DNA of 64,000 bases from JAHIVB01 sp964574705 (GTDB lineage Bacteria; Bacillota_I; Bacilli_A; Izemoplasmatales; Hujiaoplasmataceae): the NCBI GenBank assembly GCA_964574705.1, contig CAZNOO010000009.1, forward strand, positions 1 to 64,000, read 5' to 3'. The notes beneath the pieces are model-generated. The model was not told the DNA's origin. It did no database searches and worked only from the letters and a program-made list of their open reading frames with translations. Of this stretch, positions 48,965 through 57,820 are shown piece after piece (the first letter of the stretch is position 1; each line of letters starts with the position of its first letter). A program made the position numbers and the translations under genes.

Positions 48965-50644
48965 ATGCAAAATCAATTTTTAAATTCTAGTGAAGTCGGG
49001 ATTTTTGCACTTGGTGGATTAGGTGAAGTCGGAAAGAACATGTATTGCGTTGAATACCGTGACGACCTCATTGTGATTGACTCAGGATTATTGTTTCCTG
49101 ATGAGTATCTAATGGGCATCGATTACGTGATTCCAGACTATACATATTTAATTGAAAATCAAGAAAAAATCAGGGCCGTTGTCATCAGTCACGGTCACGA
49201 GGATCACATCGGAGCGATCCCGTTTTTGCTTAAACAGGTAAAAATACCTGTCATTTATGCAGCGGGTCTAAGCCTCGGTTTGATTCAAAATAAACTTGAA
49301 GATCATCCTGGACTCTCTCCAAATCTACAAGAATACAAAGAAGACTCGATTCTACATTTAGGATCGTTCGAAGTCACATTTTTCAGAACCAACCATTCCA
49401 TTCCTGATTCATTCGGAATTCGATTAAAAACCCCGGAGGGCGTCATTGTACACACCGGTGATTTTAAGTTTGATTTCTCTCCGACGGGAACTGATGCCAA
49501 TTATCAAAAAATGGCAAAAACAGGCGAAGAAGGTGTATTATGTCTTCTTTCGGATTCTACCAACTCCGAGCTTGAAGACTTTACGACTTCCGAGATGGTC
49601 GTCGCAGAAACAATCAAGGATCTATTTTCTTCCATTGAAGGAAGAATCATAATTGCGACTTTCGCATCTAATGTCCATCGGATTCAACAAATCGTTGAAG
49701 CATCCGTTTCGACAAATCGTAAAATTGCAGTATTTGGTCGAAGCATGGAAAAAAATATCGACGTTGGAATGAAACTTGGATATGTTCGTGCTCCAGAAGG
49801 TACATTCCTATTTTCTAAAAATCTAGTCGGAATGAACAAGCGAAATCTAACGATACTTAGCACGGGCTCCCAAGGTGAACCCATGGCCGCTTTGACGAGA
49901 ATCGCTTCAGGAACTCATAAGCAAATTAATTTGATCCCAGGAGATACTGTTATTTTATCTTCTTCTCCGATTCCAGGAAATCAAGAGAGCGTAAACAAGA
50001 CCATCAATCTTTTGTATAAAAATGGTGCTTCTGTTATTACGCAGTCGCCATTCGCCGACGTTCACGCATCGGGACATGGTGGACAAAACGAACTCAAACT
50101 GATGCTGAAACTGATGAAACCAAGGTTTTTCATGCCAATCCACGGTGAATTCAGAATGCTCAAAATGCATGCCAAACTCGGCGTCGATACTGGTGTTAAA
50201 CCGGAAAACACTTTTGTTCTTGATAATGGCCAAGTTCTTGCTGTTTCAAAAGAAGGCGCTAGAATTGCTGGACAAGTCAAGACATCAGACGTTTATGTAG
50301 ATGGCTCTGCGATAGGCGAAATTGGGTCACAAGTTATTAAAGACAGACGAGATCTTTCAGAAGACGGAATGATCAGCGTCGTCATGACAATCAATCAAGT
50401 TCGTAAAGAAGTCATTTGCACACCTAAGATTATCTCTAAAGGATTTATCTTCATGCGAGACAATGAACAAATGATGAAAGATCTTCAAGAATTGGCTCTT
50501 GACGTCACAGACAGATATTTACTCCCTTCCAAAAAACTAAATATTAATGGAATGAAAAATGATTTGATCAAAACCTTCGCAAAATACATTCTAAAAAAGA
50601 CAAGCAGACAACCGATGATCATGCCTGTCATCATGATTCTATAA
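48965..50644 (+). CDS. rnjA: Ribonuclease J
   Basis: Metallo-beta-lactamase ribonuclease with endo- and 5'-3' exonuclease activity; the main mRNA-decay enzyme of Firmicutes. The 559 residues contain FALGGLGEVGKNMY, the metal site VISHGHEDHIGAIPFLL, GIRLKTPEGVIVHTGDFKFD, the CASP-type IIATFASNVHRIQQI, SPFADVHASGHGGQNELKLML, and the C-terminal helical dimerisation domain. It is the only J-type gene in this window; a J2 paralogue cannot be excluded elsewhere. A terminator follows at once. Confidence 0.97.
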   Translation: MQNQFLNSSEVGIFALGGLGEVGKNMYCVEYRDDLIVIDSGLLFPDEYLMGIDYVIPDYTYLIENQEKIRAVVISHGHEDHIGAIPFLLKQVKIPVIYAAGLSLGLIQNKLEDHPGLSPNLQEYKEDSILHLGSFEVTFFRTNHSIPDSFGIRLKTPEGVIVHTGDFKFDFSPTGTDANYQKMAKTGEEGVLCLLSDSTNSELEDFTTSEMVVAETIKDLFSSIEGRIIIATFASNVHRIQQIVEASVSTNRKIAVFGRSMEKNIDVGMKLGYVRAPEGTFLFSKNLVGMNKRNLTILSTGSQGEPMAALTRIASGTHKQINLIPGDTVILSSSPIPGNQESVNKTINLLYKNGASVITQSPFADVHASGHGGQNELKLMLKLMKPRFFMPIHGEFRMLKMHAKLGVDTGVKPENTFVLDNGQVLAVSKEGARIAGQVKTSDVYVDGSAIGEIGSQVIKDRRDLSEDGMISVVMTINQVRKEVICTPKIISKGFIFMRDNEQMMKDLQELALDVTDRYLLPSKKLNINGMKNDLIKTFAKYILKKTSRQPMIMPVIMIL

Positions 50645-50648
50645 AAAT

Positions 50649-50679
50649 AGTGACTACCGAAAAGTAGTCACTTTTTTTT
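50649..50679. terminator. Terminator between rnjA and transporter gene
   Basis: AGTGACTAC / GTAGTCACT with a 6-nt loop and T7 on the plus strand; A5 on the left lets it act on the minus strand too. Confidence 0.9.
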
Positions 50680-50689
50680 ATCGATTATT

Positions 50690-52210
50690 TTAACCTTTTG
50701 TCTCTATGTAATGCTTGTCAACATCGTATCTTTTAACCGAAACGGATGCTAAAATCATTAATACAATCGGGAGTGCACAGAACACAATTTTGATAGCAAA
50801 AGGGGCTGCATCAGTTGGTTGCAAGTAAAGCCAGGTTGCATCAATCGTCTGATGTGCTGACTCCAAGGCGATGAACCAAGTCTGTGACGGTTTGGCGAGA
50901 TATCCACTTAAGTCCAGAATTGGACCGATAATTAACGTCGCAAATCCGATTCCGACTTTTTGCAGAAACGATACCGCGCCGAAATAACTTCCTTCTTTGT
51001 CCTTAGCTGCTTCTAACATGTGGCTGATGGCATCAGGATACATTCCATAGGCGGTAAGATGAATATTTCCCATTCCGAATCCTAAAATGATGACCGCTGC
51101 CCATCCGTACCAAGGAAAAGATCGAATCGCTTCGCCCATCGTTTGAGGGAGAACATAGATCTCATTTTGGAAATTTATCATGATTCCATTGAAGTTTTGT
51201 TGAGGTAAAAAGAACAGAATTGAAAATGCAATCACCCAGAAAAGACTTCCGATGAAAAGTGTGTTTCTTTTTCCAATCTTTGATGCAACGATCATCCAGA
51301 GCGGAACGGATAAGAATCCTAGAACCAGCACGCCACCAGCAAGTGGCAAGAACAGTTCTGGCGACAATAACCAGTAATTGACATAATACTGAATGGTGTC
51401 TTGCAATACGAATATCGCTGATAAACTGAACATGAATGCAAAGGATGCTCTTCTAAAGTTTTTCTCCTTGAAGCACTGTACAAAGTTCTTATAGAAAGAG
51501 AACTTAGCAGTGTTTGGTTCTTCTTTGTCTACCATTTCAGAAGTTCCAAAAATGGTGATAAGCATTATGATAACCATCAATACACCAAAGATGGCACTGA
51601 TGAGGATGAATTTTTCCCCAGAGTGTGTGATGGTGATATCACCCATGATTAAATCAGGAACTGCAACAGCAACGATGGTTGCGATAATCGTCGCAATCAT
51701 TCTTGATCCTGTGAGTGAAGTTCTTTCATGGTAATCTGTCGTCATGTCATTTATCAAAGAGATATAAGGAATGTATGCCAAAGTATAGCAAAGGTAGAAA
51801 ATCAAATAGATGATTAATACAATAAAGGCTTTGATATACATTACAAGACCAAGATATTGATTCGATAATCCTAAGAGCTCAGGTGTTAGATTCGCAACCA
51901 ATGTAGACAAACCAAACACACCAAAGAATGATAATGCAAGAGGAACAATCGCTATCAGCATCAATTTTCTTCGTTTTCCGAATTTCGAGCGAATCTTATC
52001 GGAAAAATGACCGACGATGGGATCCGTAATTGCATCCCACAAGAATCCTGCAAAAATGATGAGTGAAGCAAGGTATCCTTTAAGACCGACAACATTGGTC
52101 AAAAAGATTAAAAGATAAAATCCTGTAATGGCGGTTCCAAACGTAAAAGTAGCGTCGCCCATTCCATAGGAGACTTTGGAAAGGAGAGGAATCTTATTCT
52201 TCTGCTTCAT
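50690..52210 (-). CDS. MFS sugar transporter, GPH (MelB-like) family
   Basis: Sugar:cation symporter of 506 residues with twelve helices. The N-terminal KVSYGMGDATFTFGTAITGFY, the conserved Asp/Gly loop AGFLWDAITDPIVGHFSDKI followed by RSKFGKRR, and FMFSLSAIF are typical of glycoside-pentoside-hexuronide transporters. The sugar is unknown; maltodextrin or other glycosides that feed the glycogen genes are a guess. The ATG lies inside the end of the exonuclease gene (17-nt overlap), an odd partner. The C-terminal half has an unusually long loop between the last two helices. Confidence 0.9.
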   Translation of the reverse strand: MKQKNKIPLLSKVSYGMGDATFTFGTAITGFYLLIFLTNVVGLKGYLASLIIFAGFLWDAITDPIVGHFSDKIRSKFGKRRKLMLIAIVPLALSFFGVFGLSTLVANLTPELLGLSNQYLGLVMYIKAFIVLIIYLIFYLCYTLAYIPYISLINDMTTDYHERTSLTGSRMIATIIATIVAVAVPDLIMGDITITHSGEKFILISAIFGVLMVIIMLITIFGTSEMVDKEEPNTAKFSFYKNFVQCFKEKNFRRASFAFMFSLSAIFVLQDTIQYYVNYWLLSPELFLPLAGGVLVLGFLSVPLWMIVASKIGKRNTLFIGSLFWVIAFSILFFLPQQNFNGIMINFQNEIYVLPQTMGEAIRSFPWYGWAAVIILGFGMGNIHLTAYGMYPDAISHMLEAAKDKEGSYFGAVSFLQKVGIGFATLIIGPILDLSGYLAKPSQTWFIALESAHQTIDATWLYLQPTDAAPFAIKIVFCALPIVLMILASVSVKRYDVDKHYIETKG

Positions 52211-53120
52211 GATTGTTTTCCTTTCCTATTTCAGATTCGTTTTCGGTATTCAGCGAAACAATGCGTTTGTTGTTGCAGACCTCTAAAAATCCGTCAAATA
52301 CGGCTTTAGTCACTCTCGCATCTTCCAAAGCGTCATGTTTTTGCTTATCCAAGTCATTTTCATAGTAAAGGGTGTATGCATTGAATAGTCCCAAGTCGTT
52401 CTTAAGTCCAAAATAGGTTTTGTGAAGTTTCAATAAATCGATGAACTGAGTGGTTGGAGTGAAATCAGAGAGTTGATATGAGAGGTTCATCTTTCTCAGT
52501 TCAATTCTGTCGTTTTGTCCCCAAACCAAAACCATGGGTTTGTACGTTTGAAGAATCTCTAAGAACAGATCATAAAAGTCTCTGTATTCTATTCCAGAAT
52601 CAATTTGTTCCTGATCGATGTGAAGAAATTTCTTTGTTCGATCACTAATGTCTTTAAACAATCTGGTTTTGACGAAAAATGATTTCTTTTGTATGATTTC
52701 ACCTATTGCATCTGTCAATATAAATCCAACTTGAATGATTTCAGAGACAAAGTTATTGTAGTTTTTATAAGGTGGCATCGACATTTCAAAATCGAGGAAA
52801 AGTTTAGGCTTCTTCGAATTCATAATGTGAGAGATTCCCGACTTGATGACTGAAACATCATAATAAATTGTTGGTTTCTGTCGATTAGGAGATAACACTT
52901 TCTCTATATTGAGAACATTATTAACCGTATATCCCCTGTATCTTCTGCTAGATTCCTGTACATCCATGAATACGTAGATTCCGGATTTGAAATATTGCAT
53001 GAAGCTTTGAAACATTCCCTTTGCCATATAATAAAAAGTGACTTTTTTGTTCACTTTAATTGCGATGATTCTCTTTTTTTCATCGACTCCATGTAATAAT
53101 CCGTATACGTAGTCTGCCAT
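52194..53120 (-). CDS. DEDDh-type 3'-5' exonuclease with N-terminal extra domain
   Basis: 308 residues. The C-terminal part (about 105-290) is an RNase T/DnaQ-like exonuclease: LFLDFEMS gives Asp110 and Glu112, WGQNDRIEL the third acid, and HDALEDARV the His-Asp pair. The first 100 residues (VYGLLHGVDEKKRIIAIKV ... GIYVFMDVQESSRRYRGYT) form a beta-rich domain I cannot name; it could be an OB-like nucleic-acid-binding module. The protein would be a processive RNase or DNase. It has an extended -10 promoter only 16 nt upstream and is followed by the transporter gene. Confidence 0.88.
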   Translation of the reverse strand: MADYVYGLLHGVDEKKRIIAIKVNKKVTFYYMAKGMFQSFMQYFKSGIYVFMDVQESSRRYRGYTVNNVLNIEKVLSPNRQKPTIYYDVSVIKSGISHIMNSKKPKLFLDFEMSMPPYKNYNNFVSEIIQVGFILTDAIGEIIQKKSFFVKTRLFKDISDRTKKFLHIDQEQIDSGIEYRDFYDLFLEILQTYKPMVLVWGQNDRIELRKMNLSYQLSDFTPTTQFIDLLKLHKTYFGLKNDLGLFNAYTLYYENDLDKQKHDALEDARVTKAVFDGFLEVCNNKRIVSLNTENESEIGKENNHEAEE

Positions 53121-53136
53121 AACATCACCTGAAACT

Positions 53137-53145
53137 ATTTTATCA
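53137..53145 (-). promoter_or_regulatory. Extended -10 promoter of the exonuclease gene
   Basis: Minus-strand TGATAAAAT, 16 nt before the ATG; the SD AGGTGAT is between. No -35. Confidence 0.5.
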
Positions 53146-53166
53146 CAAAAGCGTGTTATTGAAGTT

Positions 53167-53195
53167 AAAAAAAAGCAAATAGGGGTACTATTTGC
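53167..53195 (-). terminator. Terminator after uvrC
   Basis: Minus-strand GCAAATAG / CTATTTGC with T8. The stem includes the uvrC stop codon. Confidence 0.87.
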
Positions 53196-54954
53196 CTTTT
53201 AATAATGCGATTTGGAGATTCTCTATCTGTGGTGTCGTCAGTCCAAGTTCTTTCAGTTCATCCACACTTGCATTTTTGATTCGTTCGATGGACTTAAATT
53301 TCATTAGCAATTTATCCTTTGTTGCTTTGCCTATCGAAGGTATGGCATCGAGAATCGAAGCAAAAATAGCATCATGCTGCTTACTTCTGTGGAATGTGAT
53401 TGCAAATCTGTGAACCTCGTCCTGAATCTTGGTCAAAAAGACATATAGATTCGATCTTCTGTCTAAAGGTATGGCCTCTTCGTTTAAATTAATAAGCGCA
53501 TCCGTTTTGTGTTTGTCATCCTTTTTTAAGCCAATAACAGGAATGTCGATATAAAGGGATGATAAGATTTCCTTTGCTGCATGGACTTGAATGATTCCAC
53601 CATCCATAATAATTAAATCAGGAGCCACGGTCTTTTCCATCAGCATTCTTTGATATCTTCTGTAAAGGACTTCCTTCATTGTATTGTAGTCGTCTGCTTT
53701 ATCTACGGTTTTTACAATATATTTGCGATATTCATTTCGATCGGGTAATCCGTTCGTAAATACCACCATCGCTGAAACGGGGTTTTGACCAAACGTATTT
53801 GAATTGTCAAACGATTCGATTCTTTTGATTGAAGACATGTTTAATAGAGTTGCAAGTTCATTGAGAGCACCAATAGACTTGGCATATTGATTCAAGAAAC
53901 CATTGATGTTGTTTTGAAAGTAAATTTTAGCGTTTTCTTCTGCTGTCTGCAATAATTTAAGTTTGTTTCCTCGTTGAGGAACAAAGACTTTTTGCTCTAA
54001 CAAGTCTTGAACCAGTGAATAATCGAACCCGTCTGGAACTAATATTTCTTGAGGGATGGGTTTTTTTTCATAGAAATGGGCGATAAATTCCAAAAAAGCG
54101 TCTTCCGGATCTGAAAAGATTGAAAACATTCGACTGTCAGAAAATGTCACTTTTCCTTGCCTCATGTATAGTGTTGTGATGGCCATGTATTCGTCATAAG
54201 CGTAATAATGAAAGATATCACGATTTTTCAAGTCAGAGAAAATGATTTGTTGCTTTTGAAGAGTCTTATCGATGGAGTCCAGCAAGTCTTTAAACTCTTT
54301 GGCTTTTTCATACTCCATCTTTTCGGAGTGTGTATTCATTTTCTCTTTCAGTTCGGCAATGACAAACTTATTTTGTCCCGCCATGAATTGTTTGATTTCA
54401 TTTACAATTTCTTGGGTTTTCTCTGGTTTAACCTCAAATTCGCAAGGACCGAGACATTGACCAAGATGATAATATAAACATACCTTTTTAGGAAGTTTTG
54501 CACACTTTCTCAAAGGGAAGATTCGATCGAGGAGATGGACGGTTTCTCTAGCAGAAAAGACGTCTGGAAAAGGTCCGTATTGCTGAAGTGCTTTTTTGGA
54601 AGGTTTCCTCGTAATGATGATTTTCGGATAGGTCTCATTCGTAATTTCGATGTAGGGATAGGTTTTGTCATCCATCAGCATGATATTGAATCTTGGAGAA
54701 TGCTCTTTTATAAGCGACAGTTCCAGTAAAAAAGCCTCAAGCTCGGTCTTCGTTACGATATAGGTAAAATCGGCAATGTTTGAAACCAGACTTTGTGTTT
54801 TCTGGTCGTGACTGCCGACAAAATAGGATTTAACTCGATTTTTCAGGTTCTTGGCTTTGCCTACATAAATGATTCTTCCAGACTCGTCAAGCATTTGATA
54901 ACTTCCTGGAAGGATTGGCAGTGAGGCCAGTTTATTCTTGATGTTTTCATTCAT
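53188..54954 (-). CDS. uvrC: Excinuclease ABC subunit C
   Basis: Makes both incisions in nucleotide-excision repair. The 588-residue protein has the GIY-YIG N-domain (LPGSYQMLDESGRIIYVGKA), the Cys-rich region (CAKLPKKVCLYYHLGQCLGPC), a UVR coiled coil (about 200-235), the RNase H-like C-half with ESFDNSNTFGQNPVSAMVVF and DLIIMDGGIIQV, and a helix-hairpin-helix end (LDAIPSIGKATKDKLLMKF). The promoter TTGTAT-17-TATAAT lies 17 nt before the ATG, so the leader is very short. Confidence 0.97.
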   Translation of the reverse strand: MNENIKNKLASLPILPGSYQMLDESGRIIYVGKAKNLKNRVKSYFVGSHDQKTQSLVSNIADFTYIVTKTELEAFLLELSLIKEHSPRFNIMLMDDKTYPYIEITNETYPKIIITRKPSKKALQQYGPFPDVFSARETVHLLDRIFPLRKCAKLPKKVCLYYHLGQCLGPCEFEVKPEKTQEIVNEIKQFMAGQNKFVIAELKEKMNTHSEKMEYEKAKEFKDLLDSIDKTLQKQQIIFSDLKNRDIFHYYAYDEYMAITTLYMRQGKVTFSDSRMFSIFSDPEDAFLEFIAHFYEKKPIPQEILVPDGFDYSLVQDLLEQKVFVPQRGNKLKLLQTAEENAKIYFQNNINGFLNQYAKSIGALNELATLLNMSSIKRIESFDNSNTFGQNPVSAMVVFTNGLPDRNEYRKYIVKTVDKADDYNTMKEVLYRRYQRMLMEKTVAPDLIIMDGGIIQVHAAKEILSSLYIDIPVIGLKKDDKHKTDALINLNEEAIPLDRRSNLYVFLTKIQDEVHRFAITFHRSKQHDAIFASILDAIPSIGKATKDKLLMKFKSIERIKNASVDELKELGLTTPQIENLQIALLKGK

Positions 54955-54971
54955 TTCAATTCACCAAATCA

Positions 54972-55000
54972 ATTATAACAATTCCCCATCGTAGATACAA
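54972..55000 (-). promoter_or_regulatory. uvrC promoter (-35/-10)
   Basis: TTGTAT, 17 nt, TATAAT on the minus strand, ending 17 nt before the start. GGTGA serves as SD. Confidence 0.75.
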
Positions 55001-55005
55001 GGAAG

Positions 55006-55041
55006 AAGAAAAAAGAAAACTTTAGGTTATCCCTAAAGTTT
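55006..55041 (-). terminator. Terminator after rbfA
   Basis: AAACTTTAGG / CCTAAAGTTT (55032-55041 and 55017-55026) with a 5-nt loop and a T-rich tail. It ends the rimP-nusA-infB-rbfA operon. Confidence 0.87.
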
Positions 55042-55046
55042 TGGCT

Positions 55047-55376
55047 TTATTTAATGTCTTTGATGATTTTGTCGACTTTCATTCCTTTTTGGATTGAATC
55101 GTCATACTTAAAAATTAAATCGGGAACCTTACGCATTTTGACTCTTAATGCAACTTGGTTCTTGATGAATCCTTTGGCGCGTTCTAATGCTTCTTTGGTG
55201 TTTTTTAGATTTTCTTCCGTTCCAAAGACGGTGTAATAGACGTACATGAAACTGAGTTCATTCGTCACTTTGACACCAGTAATCGTAATAAAACCCACGT
55301 TGTCTTTGACGTGGTTCATAATCTCGTCTGCGACTACTCTTTGGATTAATGTTTCCAAACGATCTACTTTTGGCAT
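55047..55376 (-). CDS. rbfA: Ribosome-binding factor A
   Basis: KH-like protein that assists late 30S maturation. The 109 residues show the N-terminal VDRLETLIQRVVADEI helix, GFITITGVKVTNELSFMYVYY, and the C-terminal LRVKMRKVPDLIFKYDDSIQKG that is conserved in RbfA. It starts 1 nt after the infB stop and is the last gene of the operon. Confidence 0.95.
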   Translation of the reverse strand: MPKVDRLETLIQRVVADEIMNHVKDNVGFITITGVKVTNELSFMYVYYTVFGTEENLKNTKEALERAKGFIKNQVALRVKMRKVPDLIFKYDDSIQKGMKVDKIIKDIK

Positions 55377-55377
55377 G

Positions 55378-57222
55378 TTATAACACTTCTTTCATAAGGG
55401 AAGCTTCAATGACGTCATCGACTTTGAGGTCATTATAATTTTCAATCATAATACCACAGTCGTACCCTTGTCTTACTTCCTTTGCATCATCTTTAAAACG
55501 TTTCAGTGAAGAGATTTTTCCTTCAAAAATTACTTTTCCGTTTCTAAACAGTTTCACAAGGGAATCACGTTTGATGACTCCTGAAGTGACCATGCATCCG
55601 GCAATCGTTCCGATTTTAGAAATCGAGAACGTTTCTCTAACGGTTGCGGACCCGATGGTCTGTTTTTCAAATACAGGATCAAGCATACCCTTCATTGCGG
55701 ATTCAATATCGTCTAGTGCTTCATAGATGACTCTGTATTCTCTGATTTCGACACCTTTTGCATCTGCAGTTTCTCTGACAATTGAAGGTGCCAAGACATC
55801 AAAGGCGATAATAACGGCGTCGCTTGCTTCTGCAAGCGATACATCAGTTTCGGTAATGGCTCCAACACCGGTGCGAACGATGTCAATCGAGGTTCCTTCT
55901 ACATTGATTTTTTCGATGGAACCACGGAATGCTTCAATCGAACCTTGGGTATCTGCCTTGATGATTAATCTAAGTTCCTTGATACCAGATTCCGCTCTTT
56001 CAAAGAATTCTTCGAGGGTAATCATTTTTTTAGAAGAGTGTTCTTCTTTAAATGTTCTGTCGCTACGTTTTTGGGCAATGTCTTTGACGACTCTTGCATC
56101 GTCAAATACCATGAAAGGATCTCCTGCAAATGGAGTGGCATCGAGCCCGATAACTTCAACAGCAGCTCCTGGAAGTGCAATATTGATACTCTTGCCTAAA
56201 TCGTCGTTCATCGCTCTAACTTTTCCGTAAGTGTCTCCGGCAACGAATACGTCTCCGATACGAAGACTACCATTGGAGATAAGGACGGTTGCGACCGGAC
56301 CTCTTCCTTTGTCAAGTTTCGCTTCGACAACGCTTCCGACGGCGTTACGTTTCGGGTTGGCTTTCAGTTCTAGTAGTTCAGAAACAAGTTGGATGGTATC
56401 GAGTAAATTGTCGATTCCAGTTCCTTTGAGTGCAGAGATATAGCAGAATGGTATGTCACCGCCCCAATCGTCCGGCATCAAACCGAGGTCTGCAAGTTCT
56501 TGCTTGACACGATCCGGTTGCGCTCCAATTTTGTCCATTTTGTTGACAGCGACTATGATTGCAGTCTTTGAGGCTCTAGCATGGTCGATGGCTTCTTTTG
56601 TTTGTGGCATGACGCCATCATCAGCGGCGACAACTAAAACAACGATGTCGGTGATTCTAGCGCCTCTCGCTCTCATTTCAGTAAATGCGGCATGTCCTGG
56701 AGTATCGATGAAAGTGATGGGTTTTCCATGACGAATCACTTGATATGCACCAATATGCTGGGTGATGCCTCCGGCTTCGCCATCTACGATTCTGGAATGG
56801 CGAATATTATCTAAAAGAGTTGTTTTTCCGTGGTCAACGTGCCCCATGATTGTGACGACGGCTGGTCGTTCTACCAAGAGTTTTGGATCGTCGACGATAT
56901 CTATTTCATCAAATTTCGATACATCGGTTTGGACTTCGTCTTTCAATTCAAATCCATAGTCCATTGAAACAAGTTCTGCAATCTCACGGTCTACAGTTTG
57001 TGTTTGAGACGCCATGATTTTCATGAACATCATTTTTTTGATGACTTCACTCACGGGTTTATGGAGTGCCTCAGAAAGTTCTAAAACCGTCATTGATGAA
57101 TTATAATAGACCGTTTTGTCAATAATCTCAGGTTCCTTTTTTGGGGGGAGTGGATGATGTTTGTTCATCGGCTTTTTGCCGGAGAACGTTTGCTTTTTTT
57201 TCGTGTATGGCTTATTGGGCAT
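55378..57222 (-). CDS. infB: Translation initiation factor IF-2
   Basis: GTPase that places initiator tRNA on the 30S subunit. The protein is short for the family (614 residues): only about 45 residues of basic N-terminus precede the IF2-N domain (VYYNSSMTVLELSEALHKP). G1 is IMGHVDHGKTTLLD, G3 DTPGHAAF, G4 VNKMDK, followed by the beta-barrel domains and the C-terminal fMet-tRNA-binding domain (RDSLVKLFRNGKVIFEGKIS). Short IF-2 is common in Mollicutes. The SD is AGAGGTGG. It sits between ylxQ and rbfA. Confidence 0.98.
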   Translation of the reverse strand: MPNKPYTKKKQTFSGKKPMNKHHPLPPKKEPEIIDKTVYYNSSMTVLELSEALHKPVSEVIKKMMFMKIMASQTQTVDREIAELVSMDYGFELKDEVQTDVSKFDEIDIVDDPKLLVERPAVVTIMGHVDHGKTTLLDNIRHSRIVDGEAGGITQHIGAYQVIRHGKPITFIDTPGHAAFTEMRARGARITDIVVLVVAADDGVMPQTKEAIDHARASKTAIIVAVNKMDKIGAQPDRVKQELADLGLMPDDWGGDIPFCYISALKGTGIDNLLDTIQLVSELLELKANPKRNAVGSVVEAKLDKGRGPVATVLISNGSLRIGDVFVAGDTYGKVRAMNDDLGKSINIALPGAAVEVIGLDATPFAGDPFMVFDDARVVKDIAQKRSDRTFKEEHSSKKMITLEEFFERAESGIKELRLIIKADTQGSIEAFRGSIEKINVEGTSIDIVRTGVGAITETDVSLAEASDAVIIAFDVLAPSIVRETADAKGVEIREYRVIYEALDDIESAMKGMLDPVFEKQTIGSATVRETFSISKIGTIAGCMVTSGVIKRDSLVKLFRNGKVIFEGKISSLKRFKDDAKEVRQGYDCGIMIENYNDLKVDDVIEASLMKEVL

Positions 57223-57241
57223 AATACCACCTCTTTCTAAT

Positions 57242-57547
57242 TTATTCAGTGAGAGCTTCCCTTAACATCGCCGCAAATTTGGCTTTGGTAACAGCGAGTA
57301 CTTTGCGGTTGGTTTTCCCAATCGCTCTGCTCAGCTCATCCGTTGTAAAAGTATGGATAAGTTCAACATTGTAAAAAGTTGATTTGTCCGATACTCTTTT
57401 TGTCGTGTTTTTACCGGCATCGCTCGCAAGAAAAACAAGTTTCGCTTTTCCGCGTTTGATTTCATTGAGAGAGAATTCTTCTCCCGAGACCACGGCCTGG
57501 GCACGGTAAGCCAGTCCGAGATTCTTCAGTAAATGTTCCCTATTCAT
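57242..57547 (-). CDS. L7Ae-family ribosomal protein-like (YlxQ)
   Basis: L7Ae-fold RNA-binding protein of 101 residues: MNREHLLKNLGLAYRAQAVV, KAKLVFLASDAGKNTTKR, then the alpha/beta core. YlxQ homologues sit between ylxR and infB in Firmicutes, and L7Ae folds bind kink-turns. The ATG overlaps the ylxR stop by 8 nt (ATGAATAG), so an upstream ATG 14 codons earlier is rejected. Confidence 0.93.
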   Translation of the reverse strand: MNREHLLKNLGLAYRAQAVVSGEEFSLNEIKRGKAKLVFLASDAGKNTTKRVSDKSTFYNVELIHTFTTDELSRAIGKTNRKVLAVTKAKFAAMLREALTE

Positions 57548-57809
57548 GTTGAATGAGGGCAAGCAAAGCATCATAGACTTCGTCGTCAATCGGTGTTTCC
57601 AAATGACGTTCGAGTATTTTTGTTTTCTTTGCCTTTAATATGATGTTCTTATCTTTTGAGACATAAGCACCTCTGCCGTTGGCTTTTCCCGTAGGATCGA
57701 CGATAACGAGTCCTTCAGGCGTTTTGACAACACGAAACAGGTTTTTCTTTTCCAGTCTTTCACCAGAAACGACGCACCTGCGAAGAGGAATCTTTTTGAC
57801 TTTATTCAT
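57540..57809 (-). CDS. YlxR-family RNA-binding protein
   Basis: Small basic protein (89 residues) of the DUF448/YlxR family: IPLRRCVVSGERLEKKNLFRV and GKANGRGAYVSKD, the GRGAYV loop being characteristic. It probably binds RNA; homologues affect RNA processing or expression. It lies between nusA (11 nt) and ylxQ (8-nt overlap) in the standard order. Confidence 0.94.
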   Translation of the reverse strand: MNKVKKIPLRRCVVSGERLEKKNLFRVVKTPEGLVIVDPTGKANGRGAYVSKDKNIILKAKKTKILERHLETPIDDEVYDALLALIQHE

Positions 57810-57820
57810 GAAACCACCTC

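Noticed and set aside
55727..56731. Long plus-strand frames opposite infB
   Set aside because: They are antisense shadows of a highly conserved gene, without SD or recognisable domains.
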